This document shows positions 16,556-23,190 of a DNA stretch of 64,000 nucleotides, in pieces. Both the position numbers and the translations under genes were made by a program. The DNA is taken from the NCBI GenBank assembly GCA_035995025.1, contig DASYKY010000062.1:89339-153338 (forward strand). The letters run 5' to 3'. Source of the stretch: Actinophytocola sp035995025 (GTDB taxonomy: Bacteria > Actinomycetota > Actinomycetes > Mycobacteriales > Pseudonocardiaceae). The notes beneath the pieces were generated by a model, which ran no database searches, had not been told where the DNA came from, and saw only the letters and a list, made by a program, of their open reading frames with translations. Every line of letters begins with the position of its first letter. Positions within the stretch are counted from its first letter, which is position 1.

Positions 16556-17460
16556 CGCTACTCCCATCAAGGAATAGCAAACGGCCGAGCATGAGCGGCC
16601 AAACTAACAACGACTACTAAAAATATGCGCATAGCCGTGTTGCTTGGGTCCGTTCACACTCGGCCGGTAAGCCGTAGGCCGGAGCCTCTATCCGCTAGCC
16701 AGTACATTTTTTCGCCAGAGGCGGGAGGAGTTACCGTCTCCTCGCTTACGTCAATCCCGTGGCTAGGACTCGTGTTTGCGGCGGTTTGCTGTCTACTTAT
16801 CAATCTTGGATCATCCAGTCAAGCATACCGATAAAGTCGCGAGCAATCCCCCTGTAGTCAGCTGCGGATGCCGCGTGGTCGGTGATCGCTCGTACGCTCT
16901 CCGCACGCTCGCCAACCGACCGTGACGACTCTCCACATCTTCTCGTTCCCAGATGCCAGATGGCAGCCCAGCTGCATCTTGACGTAGGCAACGCCGTCAA
17001 CGGCCCGATGGACGCGGCACCAGGGTGCGAGGTCTCCTCGGTTGTCAGAGAAGCGTCAGTAACTGATTCCGCGGCATCTCATTTGCTGCCAGCAATCGGA
17101 ATTTCTGCAGGTCAGTCCTGCCAGGACACTAGGGGTGAGTCCACTGATCCAAATGGGCCACCTCCTGCGACAATGGCTAAGCAGAGGGTGCGCCGATCGG
17201 GTGAACCCGACGCGCCGAGTGTCACCCGAAAGTGTGAACTACGGCGTTGTCATGCCATGATGGACAGGCAACACCGGTTAGCTTTATTCAGCTAGCAAGG
17301 ACACGCAGAGTGCACGACACTGACGTCTGCGTGGTGTCGTGAGTGCAGAGAGTAAAGAAGATGGGGTTGCAGGTTCAGGCCTGACGACCAGGAGGTAGCC
17401 ACCCCGTGAGTGCCTCTCTCACGGACAACGGCGACTGACCAGCCTGATCGCCAGCCTGGG
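16556..17460. other. Prophage segment without a confident gene
   Basis: About 0.9 kb of lower-GC DNA. On the minus strand a 66-codon frame (17000-16800, TTG start) ends in AADYRGIARDFIGMLDWMIQD read as a plausible helix, but it has no good start or SD. A plus-strand frame at 16625-16834 ends in one hydrophobic stretch, also without SD. An imperfect inverted repeat (GCACGACAC / GTGTCGTG) lies at 17310-17346, and GGGTGAAC...GTGTCACCC at about 17201-17228 looks operator-like. Best read as decayed or regulatory prophage sequence. Confidence 0.4.
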
Positions 17461-17640
17461 TCAACCTAGGTCGAGAAGGGCCCGCAGGGTCCACGCGAAC
17501 AACCCGGCTGACACTGCGGCGGCCGGGTTGTTTTGCGTAAGCGCAACAAACTCGGCTGCCAGCGCCGTTGCCGTAAGCACGCGGACTAGCTGTTCGGGAT
17601 CCTCTGGAGGTTGCCCTGCAGGAACCGATGGCAGGGCCAT
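17461..17640 (-). CDS. Small hypothetical prophage protein
   Basis: A 59-residue protein from ATG 17640 with AGGAG about 10 nt upstream. The sequence is Pro-rich at the N terminus (MALPSVPAGQPPEDPEQ) and then forms a hydrophobic Ala/Leu/Val stretch (VLTATALAAEFVALTQNN, then AVSAGLFAWTLRALLDLG) that could be one or two helices. A longer frame from 17775 exists but its extra N terminus is low complexity. No family recognised. It is the last credible gene before the prophage end. Confidence 0.4.
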   Translation of the reverse strand: MALPSVPAGQPPEDPEQLVRVLTATALAAEFVALTQNNPAAAVSAGLFAWTLRALLDLG

Positions 17641-17932
17641 GGCGGTGAAGCTCCTCTCGCTGATGCCGGCCTGATCCCCAACGGACCGAGGTCCGGCTGG
17701 ACCCGTTCCAGACTTGCCAGGAACGGGAGACGGTGCAGCGAGTGGGAGCCCTTTGTCCGCGTAATGCCGAGACATCGACTCTCGCGCTCAAGAGCGTATC
17801 GGCGGTTCCCGCAAGTTCGGCGCGCGACACGGCGTGTCGGACCGAATGAGTCGATCCGAACGTGAGGCTCGCTACGCTTCGCGCCAAAGGAGTCCGGATC
17901 GAATCTGTACCGTTATAATCTCGTGACCTTCC

Positions 17933-18841
17933 TCAGCTGCAGTTTCGAACCTCAGGCCACTTGGACCTGAAACGGGACCGGCAGTACCCCTGGTGACCCA
18001 TCGGCCATGGTGCCTCGGCGCCGCGGACCTCGCCGACGACGATGCGGTCGGGTCGCATGCGCAGGCCTTGGCGGACGAGGTCGGCGAGCGTGACCTCGCC
18101 GGCGCCCTCGACGTTCGGCGGGCGGGCGATGAGGCGGACGAACTGCGGGTGGTCGGGCTGGAGCTCGCCGGCGTCCTCGACGGTGACGATCCGTTCGTGG
18201 TGACCGACCCGGCCGAGGAGGGCGCTGAGCAGGGAGGTCTTGCCAGCGCCGGTGCCACCGGTGACGACGAACGCGAGGCGCGCGTCGATGATGGCCTCGA
18301 GGAGGCCGTGGGTGCGCTCGTCAAAGGTGCCGAGCCGCCGCAGCGAGTCGAGGTCGTGGCCGGCGCGGCGCAGGACGCGCAGCGAGAGGCAGGTGCCGTC
18401 GGCGGCGACGGGCGGGAGGACGGCATGCAGGCGTACGCGGCCGAGCGCGCCTGCCGGTAGCCAGGCGTCGACGAAGGGCTGGGCGTCGTCGAGGCGACGC
18501 CCGCAGATGAGGGCGAGCCGCTGGGCGAGGCGGCGGACGGCGTCCTCGTCGGGGAAGGTGACGTCCGTGCGGCGGAGCCCGCCGTCGCCGTCGAGCCAGA
18601 CCTGGTCGGGCGCGGTGACGAGGACGTCGGTGGTACCGGGCGCGCGGAGGAGCGGGTCGAGCGGGCCGGCGCCGACGAACTCCTGGCGCATGAGGTGGAG
18701 GGCATGGAGGACGTCCGCGTCACCGACGATGCCGCCGGCCTCTTCGCGGACGGCTCGCGCGACTTCGGCTGGTGTGATCTTGTTGCCGCTGCTCGCCAGG
18801 CGACTGCGGACGCGGTTCACGAGGTCGACGGGGACGCTCAT
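17933..18841 (-). pseudogene. tadA: tadA-type pilus assembly ATPase, 5' fragment cut by the prophage
   Basis: The ORF is 302 codons, of which the first 276 are homologous to TadA/CpaF secretion ATPases of the Flp/Tad pilus. Visible: N-terminal domain with GAGPLDPLLRAPGTTDVLV, Walker A GGTGAGKTS (195-203), Asp-box region RIVTVEDAGELQ (217-228) and Walker B RPDRIVVGEVRG (263-274). The His box and C-terminal third are missing; the last 26 codons are phage-derived. The ATPase should be non-functional unless the prophage excises. In mycobacteria the matching gene (Rv3659c) follows ssd, as here. ATG 18841 overlaps the stop of the repeat-array frame. Confidence 0.85.
17990..18025. other. Probable prophage attachment junction inside tadA
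   Basis: TadA homology reads normally through VVGEVRGAE (codon 276, 18016-18014) and then changes abruptly to unrelated sequence in the same frame. Phage genes occupy everything to the left. The junction is therefore close to 18014, and the crossover core must lie within a few tens of bases of it. Short imperfect symmetry (GGTGACC, GGCCATGG, CGGCGCC) is present. The partner site and the integrase gene are outside the window, so the core cannot be fixed. Confidence 0.65.
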
Positions 18842-20151
18842 GGCCTGACTCGCGGTCGCTTGTGGACAGTCGGGCGGTCGGGTCGATCGGAGGCTGGGTG
18901 GCAGACCGGCGGTGAGGTGTCGGGGACGGCCAGGCGCACATGGGCCATGTCGTCTATGGGGTCGGCCTGGGTGATCTTGGCGCCGCTCCTCGTAGCGCGG
19001 CTGCTGATGTGGTCCACGAGTTCGGCGGGGATGGTCATGGCGCGACTCGCATCTGGTGTCGGTTGCGTGACAGTCGGACGTGCGGATCGATCACAGCCTG
19101 GGCAACAGACCGACGGCACGGTGTTGGGGACGGCCAGGCTCAGCTGAACCGGGTCGTGGACCATCCCGATGGGTTCGGCATGGGCGAGATTGCCGCTGCT
19201 CCTCGTATTGCGGTCGCCGGCGGGGATGGTCATGGCGCGACCCGCATTCGGTGCCGGTTGCGTGACAGACGAGCGTTCGGGGCGACCGGATGCTGGGCGA
19301 TGGATCGGCGATGCGCCGACGGCGGCCAGGCGGACCTGAGCCGCGCTGTAGACCACTCCCGCGAGTTCGGGATGGGCGATCTTGGTGCCGCTCCGCGAAA
19401 AGCGGACGCGGGCATGGCGCGCGAGGTCGGCGGGGATGGTCATGACGCGACCCGCATTCGGTGTCGGCTGCATGACAGGCGAGTGCTCCGAGCGACCAGA
19501 TGCTGGGCGATGGATCGGCGATGCACCGAGGCAGGCCGGGCTTACCTGAGCCGGATCATGGACCACTCTTGCGAGTTCGAGACGAGCGATCTTGGTGCCG
19601 CTCCTCGCAAAGCGCTTACAGACGCGGTGGGCGGGGATGGTCTTGACGCGACTCGCAGCTCGTGCCGGCTGCGTGACAGACGAGCGCTCGGGACGACCGG
19701 ACGTCAGGCGATAGACCGGCGACGCATCGACCGCGGCCACGCTCACCTGAGCCGGATCATGGACCACCCCTGTGAGATCGGGACGGGCGATCTTGGTGCC
19801 GCTCCTCGCAAAGCGCTTACAGACGCGGTGGGCGGGGATGGTCATGGCACGACTCGCATCTGCATCTGGTGCCGGCTGCGTGACAGACGAGCGCTCGGGG
19901 CGACTGGATGCTGGGTGGCGGACTGGTGGTGATGCCTCGGCGACGGCTCGGCGGGCAAGGATCCGGTTGCGGGCGGATCTCGCCGAAAGCGGCCGAGGAG
20001 GCGTTGCTCGCTCAGGGGCGCCGGTGCGGGCGTCGATGGTGGCCGTCATGACGCGCGCCGGCATCGAGAGTCGCGTATGGACAGTGCACGAGGGCGAGAG
20101 GTGAGTGGCGATGCCCGATGCCTTTGTGGACGCTGTGGTCGCTTGGGGCAC
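18838..20151 (-). CDS. Open frame through the tandem array (doubtful gene)
   Basis: A 437-codon frame stays open across the whole array and its TGA overlaps the tadA ATG (ATGA). The product would be Pro/Arg/Ala/Ser-rich with five repeats of 65-70 residues (MTIPA...ARSGTKIA...SVTQP). There is no clear SD at its start, composition is low complexity, and a long plus-strand frame (18940-19932) is open too, as expected from high GC and repeats whose length is mostly a multiple of three. It may be non-coding; the frame conservation through all units is the only argument for translation. Confidence 0.25.
   Translation of the reverse strand: MPQATTASTKASGIATHLSPSCTVHTRLSMPARVMTATIDARTGAPERATPPRPLSARSARNRILARRAVAEASPPVRHPASSRPERSSVTQPAPDADASRAMTIPAHRVCKRFARSGTKIARPDLTGVVHDPAQVSVAAVDASPVYRLTSGRPERSSVTQPARAASRVKTIPAHRVCKRFARSGTKIARLELARVVHDPAQVSPACLGASPIHRPASGRSEHSPVMQPTPNAGRVMTIPADLARHARVRFSRSGTKIAHPELAGVVYSAAQVRLAAVGASPIHRPASGRPERSSVTQPAPNAGRAMTIPAGDRNTRSSGNLAHAEPIGMVHDPVQLSLAVPNTVPSVCCPGCDRSARPTVTQPTPDASRAMTIPAELVDHISSRATRSGAKITQADPIDDMAHVRLAVPDTSPPVCHPASDRPDRPTVHKRPRVRP
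18841..20049 (-). repeat. Tandem array of degenerate tadA 5'-end copies
   Basis: Five clear units of 195-210 bp start at 19845, 19644, 19443, 19233 and 19038, preceded by a more degenerate unit from about 20049. Each begins, on the minus strand, with a start-like ATG (AAG in the second) followed by codons for TIPA. Most then read [RS]xGxKI, close to the tadA opening MSVPVDLVNRVRSRLASSGNKI, compared here in pieces. Each unit ends with a ~100-bp part encoding RPERSSVTQP-like sequence. The array therefore looks like repeated duplication of the tadA start plus its upstream region, ending at the intact tadA start (18841). Confidence 0.8.
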
Positions 20152-20373
20152 CGATTGGACGATGCCTTTCGTGGGAACGGGTTGTGGGCTATTTCGGTGG
20201 TGGTCATGATGCGGCTCGGAGAGGGGTTGGGAGTGGATGGGTGGCGCAGGGTTCGCAGACCAGTGGGGCGCCTGGATAGGCCGGGCACGGTTGGGCTGAG
20301 ACCGGGCACCACGGCTGGGGGCGGGTCGGCAGGTTCAGCTGGCGGGGCGCGATGAAGGAGGGTGGGCGGGTCA
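20152..20373 (-). other. ssd-to-array spacer with a short coupled ORF
   Basis: Directly after the ssd stop, TGATG gives an overlapping ATG at 20374 with a 56-codon frame to 20204 (MTRPPSFIAPRQLNLP..., Cys- and Pro-rich). The same GTGATGAC context recurs at the head of the array units, so this may be the original tadA-proximal junction now separated from tadA by the duplications. I see no domain in the peptide and treat it as doubtful. Confidence 0.3.
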
Positions 20374-21474
20374 TCACGCGGCTCGCAAGGTTCGGGTGGT
20401 GCGCAGGGGCTGTGCGGCCAGGGCCGCGAGGACGGTTCTGGCCGCCGTCGCCAGGGGGCCTCTTGGCCTTGGGGTGAAGTCGCCTCGGTCGAGGGATTGG
20501 GACAGGTTTGGTTCGGGGCGCATCGTGGTCAGCAGCGGGACGTCGACGGCTTTTGCCACCTCTTGGGGGTGGAGGGAACCGGGAGCCGGGCCGCGAACCA
20601 CCAGTTGGGCCTGCGCGCCCAGCTCGGCCAGGCGTTCGGCGAGCAGGCGGGCCGAGACGCATGCCCGGACCTCGCCGGGGACGACTATCACGGTCAGATC
20701 CGCCCGGCTCAGGGCCGCCTGGGCGGCTGGGTCCAGCGCTCTCGGAAGGTCGCAGACCACGGTCTCGCCTGCGCGGCGGCCCGCTTCCAGGACGGCAGCC
20801 ACCGCGTCGGGGGCCGGGGCTTTGCCTTTTCTGGCGCCGGACAGCACCGTCAGGCGGGTTGTTCCCCTCGTCCTGCTCGGGAGGGCGTCGTGGAGGCTGG
20901 AGGCCGCGACCCTGCCGGCGCGCAGGTGCATGTCGGGCCAGCGCAAGCCCTGTTCGGACTCCGCACCCAGGACCAGGTCCAGGCCACCGCCCAGCGGGTC
21001 GCAGTCGATCAGCAGCGCGCTCTGGTTCAGGCGCAGGGCCGTCAGGCCCAGGGCCGCCACGAGGACCGACGCGCCCGCGCCGCCTCGGCCGCCCACCACC
21101 GCCACGGCTCTGCCTGTCGTGGGAGCCGGGGCTTCCGTGGCGTCGGCAAGGGCGCTCACCAGCCATGGCTCGGCGCCGGGCAGTTCCAGGACGCGTTCTG
21201 CGCCGATCTCCACCGCGCGTTCCCACAGGCTCTTCGGTGCCGGCTCGGCGCACACCACGACCACCGCGTCGCGACGGGGCAGGCCGGCCTTCTCGCAGGC
21301 CTCGGAGCCCGCGGCGTCCAGCAGGACGAGCGGCGCCGTCGACCAGCGCAGGCGGGCCGCGGCCGGGTCGGGAACGCATTCCAGGTCGCAGCCGGCGGCG
21401 GCCGCCAGCTTCAGCACGTCGTCGAGCAGGTCCTCGTCCCCGACGAAGGCCATCGGGCGGTTCGGGTCCACCAT
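20374..21474 (-). CDS. ssd: Septum-site-determining protein Ssd (CpaE/MinD-like)
   Basis: A 366-residue protein from ATG 21474 (MVDPNRPMAFVGD); a TTG start at 21558 would add 28 poorly conserved residues. Residues 8-115 form a receiver-like domain (FVGDEDLLDDVLKL, VVVCAEP). The rest is a ParA/MinD-type P-loop domain with a deviant Walker A (VVGGRGGAGASVLVAALG) lacking the usual GKT, followed by LLIDCDPLGGGLD. In Tad loci this CpaE/TadZ-like protein places the pilus machine; the mycobacterial orthologue (Rv3660c) affects septation. It sits just upstream of tadA, as in mycobacteria and streptomycetes. Confidence 0.85.
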   Translation of the reverse strand: MVDPNRPMAFVGDEDLLDDVLKLAAAAGCDLECVPDPAAARLRWSTAPLVLLDAAGSEACEKAGLPRRDAVVVVCAEPAPKSLWERAVEIGAERVLELPGAEPWLVSALADATEAPAPTTGRAVAVVGGRGGAGASVLVAALGLTALRLNQSALLIDCDPLGGGLDLVLGAESEQGLRWPDMHLRAGRVAASSLHDALPSRTRGTTRLTVLSGARKGKAPAPDAVAAVLEAGRRAGETVVCDLPRALDPAAQAALSRADLTVIVVPGEVRACVSARLLAERLAELGAQAQLVVRGPAPGSLHPQEVAKAVDVPLLTTMRPEPNLSQSLDRGDFTPRPRGPLATAARTVLAALAAQPLRTTRTLRAA

Positions 21475-21573
21475 GCCCCCCTTGAGCTGGTCGTTTCGCT
21501 GCGGCAGGCGGGTGCCTGGCCGCGTTGCCACGATCGCCCGGGTTCGCGGGGACGACAACGCTTCAAGATCGAC

Positions 21574-21602
21574 ATGTGGACAGCCGCGCGAGTTGTGGAC
21601 AA
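21574..21602 (-). promoter_or_regulatory. DnaA-box-like pair upstream of ssd
   Basis: TGTGGACAA at 21594-21602 is the exact complement of the DnaA box TTGTCCACA, and TGTGGACAG at 21574-21582 matches 8 of 9 positions, 20 bp away in the same orientation. They lie between the divergent ssd and HAD genes, close to the possible ssd promoter. A role for DnaA in controlling this septation/pilus gene, or DnaA titration, is inference. Confidence 0.45.
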
Positions 21603-21622
21603 CTCGGGAGGCCGGAGTAGGG

Positions 21623-21689
21623 ACGACCCCCGTCAGGGGGGAGAGACGGGGGTCGTCGAAGGTTCAGCTCCGGGGGGTCGAGCTGAACC
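21623..21689. other. Two perfect hairpins between divergent ssd and HAD genes
   Basis: ACGACCCCCGTC (21623-21634) pairs perfectly with GACGGGGGTCGT (21645-21656), and GGTTCAGCTC (21661-21670) with GAGCTGAACC (21680-21689). Both have 9-10 nt purine-rich loops. Terminators are not expected between divergently transcribed genes, so these may be structured 5' leader elements, an attenuator for ssd, or the ends of an unannotated small RNA. Confidence 0.5.
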
Positions 21690-21822
21690 CAATCCAGCAC
21701 AATTGCCGGACACCTCCACTGTATCCCCCAGCGTCGGGGTCGTGGTTGCAAGTTGCTCGAACGAGTTGCCGGCGCGTCAGTTGTCACATCCGCACCTGGC
21801 GGCGAACGTCATCCTCGCTACC

Positions 21823-21828
21823 TATGCT
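21823..21828 (+). promoter_or_regulatory. Leaderless -10 (TATGCT) for the HAD gene
   Basis: TATGCT ends 6 nt before GTG 21835, the spacing of actinobacterial leaderless promoters in which transcription begins at the start codon. No convincing -35 is seen. This supports the 21835 start. Confidence 0.55.
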
Positions 21829-21834
21829 GGCCGG

Positions 21835-22626
21835 GTGACCAACGCCGCCGCGTTCTTCGACCTGGACAAGACGGTGATCGCCAAGTCGAGCACGCTGGCG
21901 TTCAGCCGACCCTTCTTCCGCAACGGCCTGATCAACCGGCGGGCCGTGCTCAAGGGTGCCTACGCGCAGTTCGTCTTCGCCGCCTCCGGGGCCGACGCCG
22001 ACCAGGTCGAGCGCATCCGGGCGCACCTCGCCGCGCTGTGCACGGGCTGGGACGTGGCCCAGGTGCGCGCGATCGTCGACGAGACGCTGCACGACATCGT
22101 CGACCCGCTCGTCTACGCCGAGGCCACCGAGCTCGTCGCCGAGCACAAGGCGGCCGGGCGGGACGTGGTGATCGTGTCCGCGTCCGGAGCCGAGGTCGTC
22201 ACGCCGATCGCGGAGATGATCGGCGCCACGCACAGCATCGGCACCCGCATGGTGGCCGCGAACGGCCGCTACACCGGCGAGATCGAGTTCTACTGCTACG
22301 GCGAGAACAAGGCCGCCGCGATCAAGGATCTCGCCGCCGAGCGCGGCTACGACCTCGCCGCGTGCCACGCCTACTCCGACTCCGTCACCGACCTGCCGAT
22401 GCTGGAGGTGGTCGGCCACCCGACGGTCGTCAACCCCGACAAGGGGCTGCGCGCGCTCGCGGCCGAACGCGGCTGGCCGGTGCTCGAGTTCACCAAGCCC
22501 GTGTCGCTGCGCTCGAGGTTCCCCATGCCCACCGGAACGACCGTCGCGGTGACCGCGATCGGCCTCGGTGCGATAGCCACGGCAGGGGCCACGTGGTACG
22601 GGATCCACCGCCGCCGGAAGCGGTGA
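21835..22626 (+). CDS. HAD-IB family hydrolase (SerB-like) with C-terminal membrane anchor
   Basis: A 263-residue protein, GTG start supported by the leaderless promoter. HAD motifs are complete: motif I FFDLDKTV (Asp9, Asp11), motif II VIVSASGAEV, motif III Lys in GENKAAA and motif IV YSDSVTDLPML. The C terminus is a single hydrophobic helix (TTVAVTAIGLGAIATAGATW) followed by HRRRKR, so the enzyme is probably anchored at the inner membrane. It is the Rv3661 position in mycobacteria. The family includes phosphoserine phosphatase-like and phospholipid phosphatases; substrate is unknown. Confidence 0.85.
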   Translation: MTNAAAFFDLDKTVIAKSSTLAFSRPFFRNGLINRRAVLKGAYAQFVFAASGADADQVERIRAHLAALCTGWDVAQVRAIVDETLHDIVDPLVYAEATELVAEHKAAGRDVVIVSASGAEVVTPIAEMIGATHSIGTRMVAANGRYTGEIEFYCYGENKAAAIKDLAAERGYDLAACHAYSDSVTDLPMLEVVGHPTVVNPDKGLRALAAERGWPVLEFTKPVSLRSRFPMPTGTTVAVTAIGLGAIATAGATWYGIHRRRKR

Positions 22627-22763
22627 CCGACCTCCACCCACATGGCGGTACCGGGACCCGGGGCACACCGCATATGAGCTGCGGAAAGAGCCTGCAGAAT
22701 ACGCTTACGAAGAGTGTTCGTCGACACCTGTCCGGCTCTGTAACGGTGCACCGGATTGTGGCC

Positions 22764-22792
22764 TTGAAGTGACCTCTCTCACTGGGTAGAAA
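22764..22792 (+). promoter_or_regulatory. Predicted promoter of the Ms1/6S-like RNA
   Basis: TTGAAG (22764-22769), 17-bp spacer, TAGAAA (22787-22792), giving a start near 22799. It is the best SigA-type promoter in the 560-bp gene-free interval and is directed toward the terminator at 23009-23047. Confidence 0.5.
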
Positions 22793-22798
22793 GGACAT

Positions 22799-23050
22799 GC
22801 GGAACCTCGATCGGCCAGGGTCGAAGCGGAAGAGAAGCTCCGGCCACCCCGGTGGGGCTCCGTGCACAGAACACCGGGCACCCACGCGCAGCCAGCCGCG
22901 GGAGGCATGTCGTCAAGGGACTGCGTACCGGGACGCCGGACGCCGAGGCCAGGTAGGTACGACACTGTTGCACGCTTGGTAACCCGAGTGCTCTGTGCGG
23001 GCGAATTTGGGCGATCCCGCCCACGGCGACGTGGGCCGGGATCGCCCTTA
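22799..23050 (+). ncRNA. Ms1/6S-like RNA (MTS2823/scr3559 locus)
   Basis: The interval between the HAD gene and the next gene has no protein-coding gene but has a promoter-like sequence at 22764-22792 and a strong terminator, giving an RNA of about 250 nt. In mycobacteria the abundant RNA MTS2823/Ms1, which binds core RNA polymerase, is encoded immediately after the HAD gene Rv3661; in Streptomyces a 6S-like RNA occupies the same locus. The sequence has long-range complementary stretches (GCTCCGGCCACCCCGG near the centre). Identification rests on synteny plus promoter and terminator; the secondary structure was not computed. Confidence 0.65.
23009..23047 (+). terminator. Strong intrinsic terminator
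   Basis: GGGCGATCCCG and its complement CGGGATCGCCC, extended by CCCAC/GTGGG pairing around a GGCGAC loop, are followed by TTATTTAT. It is the clearest U-tailed terminator in the window and lies 380 bp past the HAD stop, implying a separate transcript ending here. Confidence 0.85.
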
Positions 23051-23190
23051 TTTATGCCCGGTCCGGCCACCCTCCATCTGGGCCGATTGCGCACTTGCCG
23101 CCCCGTCCGTTACGTGGGTAACTTACCGGTGCTGTTAGCTCTCGGTTAAGAGGTTACGAGTGCCCCTGCTGGCCGGCCCGGGAGGCCGTT

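Noticed and set aside
16625..16834. Plus-strand 69-codon frame with a hydrophobic stretch
   Set aside because: No ribosome binding site, no family, and atypical composition.
17914..17919. TATAAT plus-strand -10 near the prophage end
   Set aside because: No -35 and no plus-strand gene follows it.
17910..17990. Possible tRNA on the minus strand (GGTTCGAAAC)
   Set aside because: The T-loop-like string lacks a paired stem, and no acceptor or anticodon arm can be drawn.
18861..18869. TGTGGACAG resembling a DnaA box near tadA
   Set aside because: It belongs to the array unit where most copies read GTGACAG, so it is probably repeat drift.
18940..19932. Plus-strand 330-codon frame in the tandem array
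   Set aside because: Open only because of GC bias and repeat units mostly in threes; no start signal and no protein features.
20362..21834. N-terminal extension of the HAD frame over the ssd gene
   Set aside because: The frame stays open antisense to ssd, but homology starts only at 21835, where a leaderless promoter fits.
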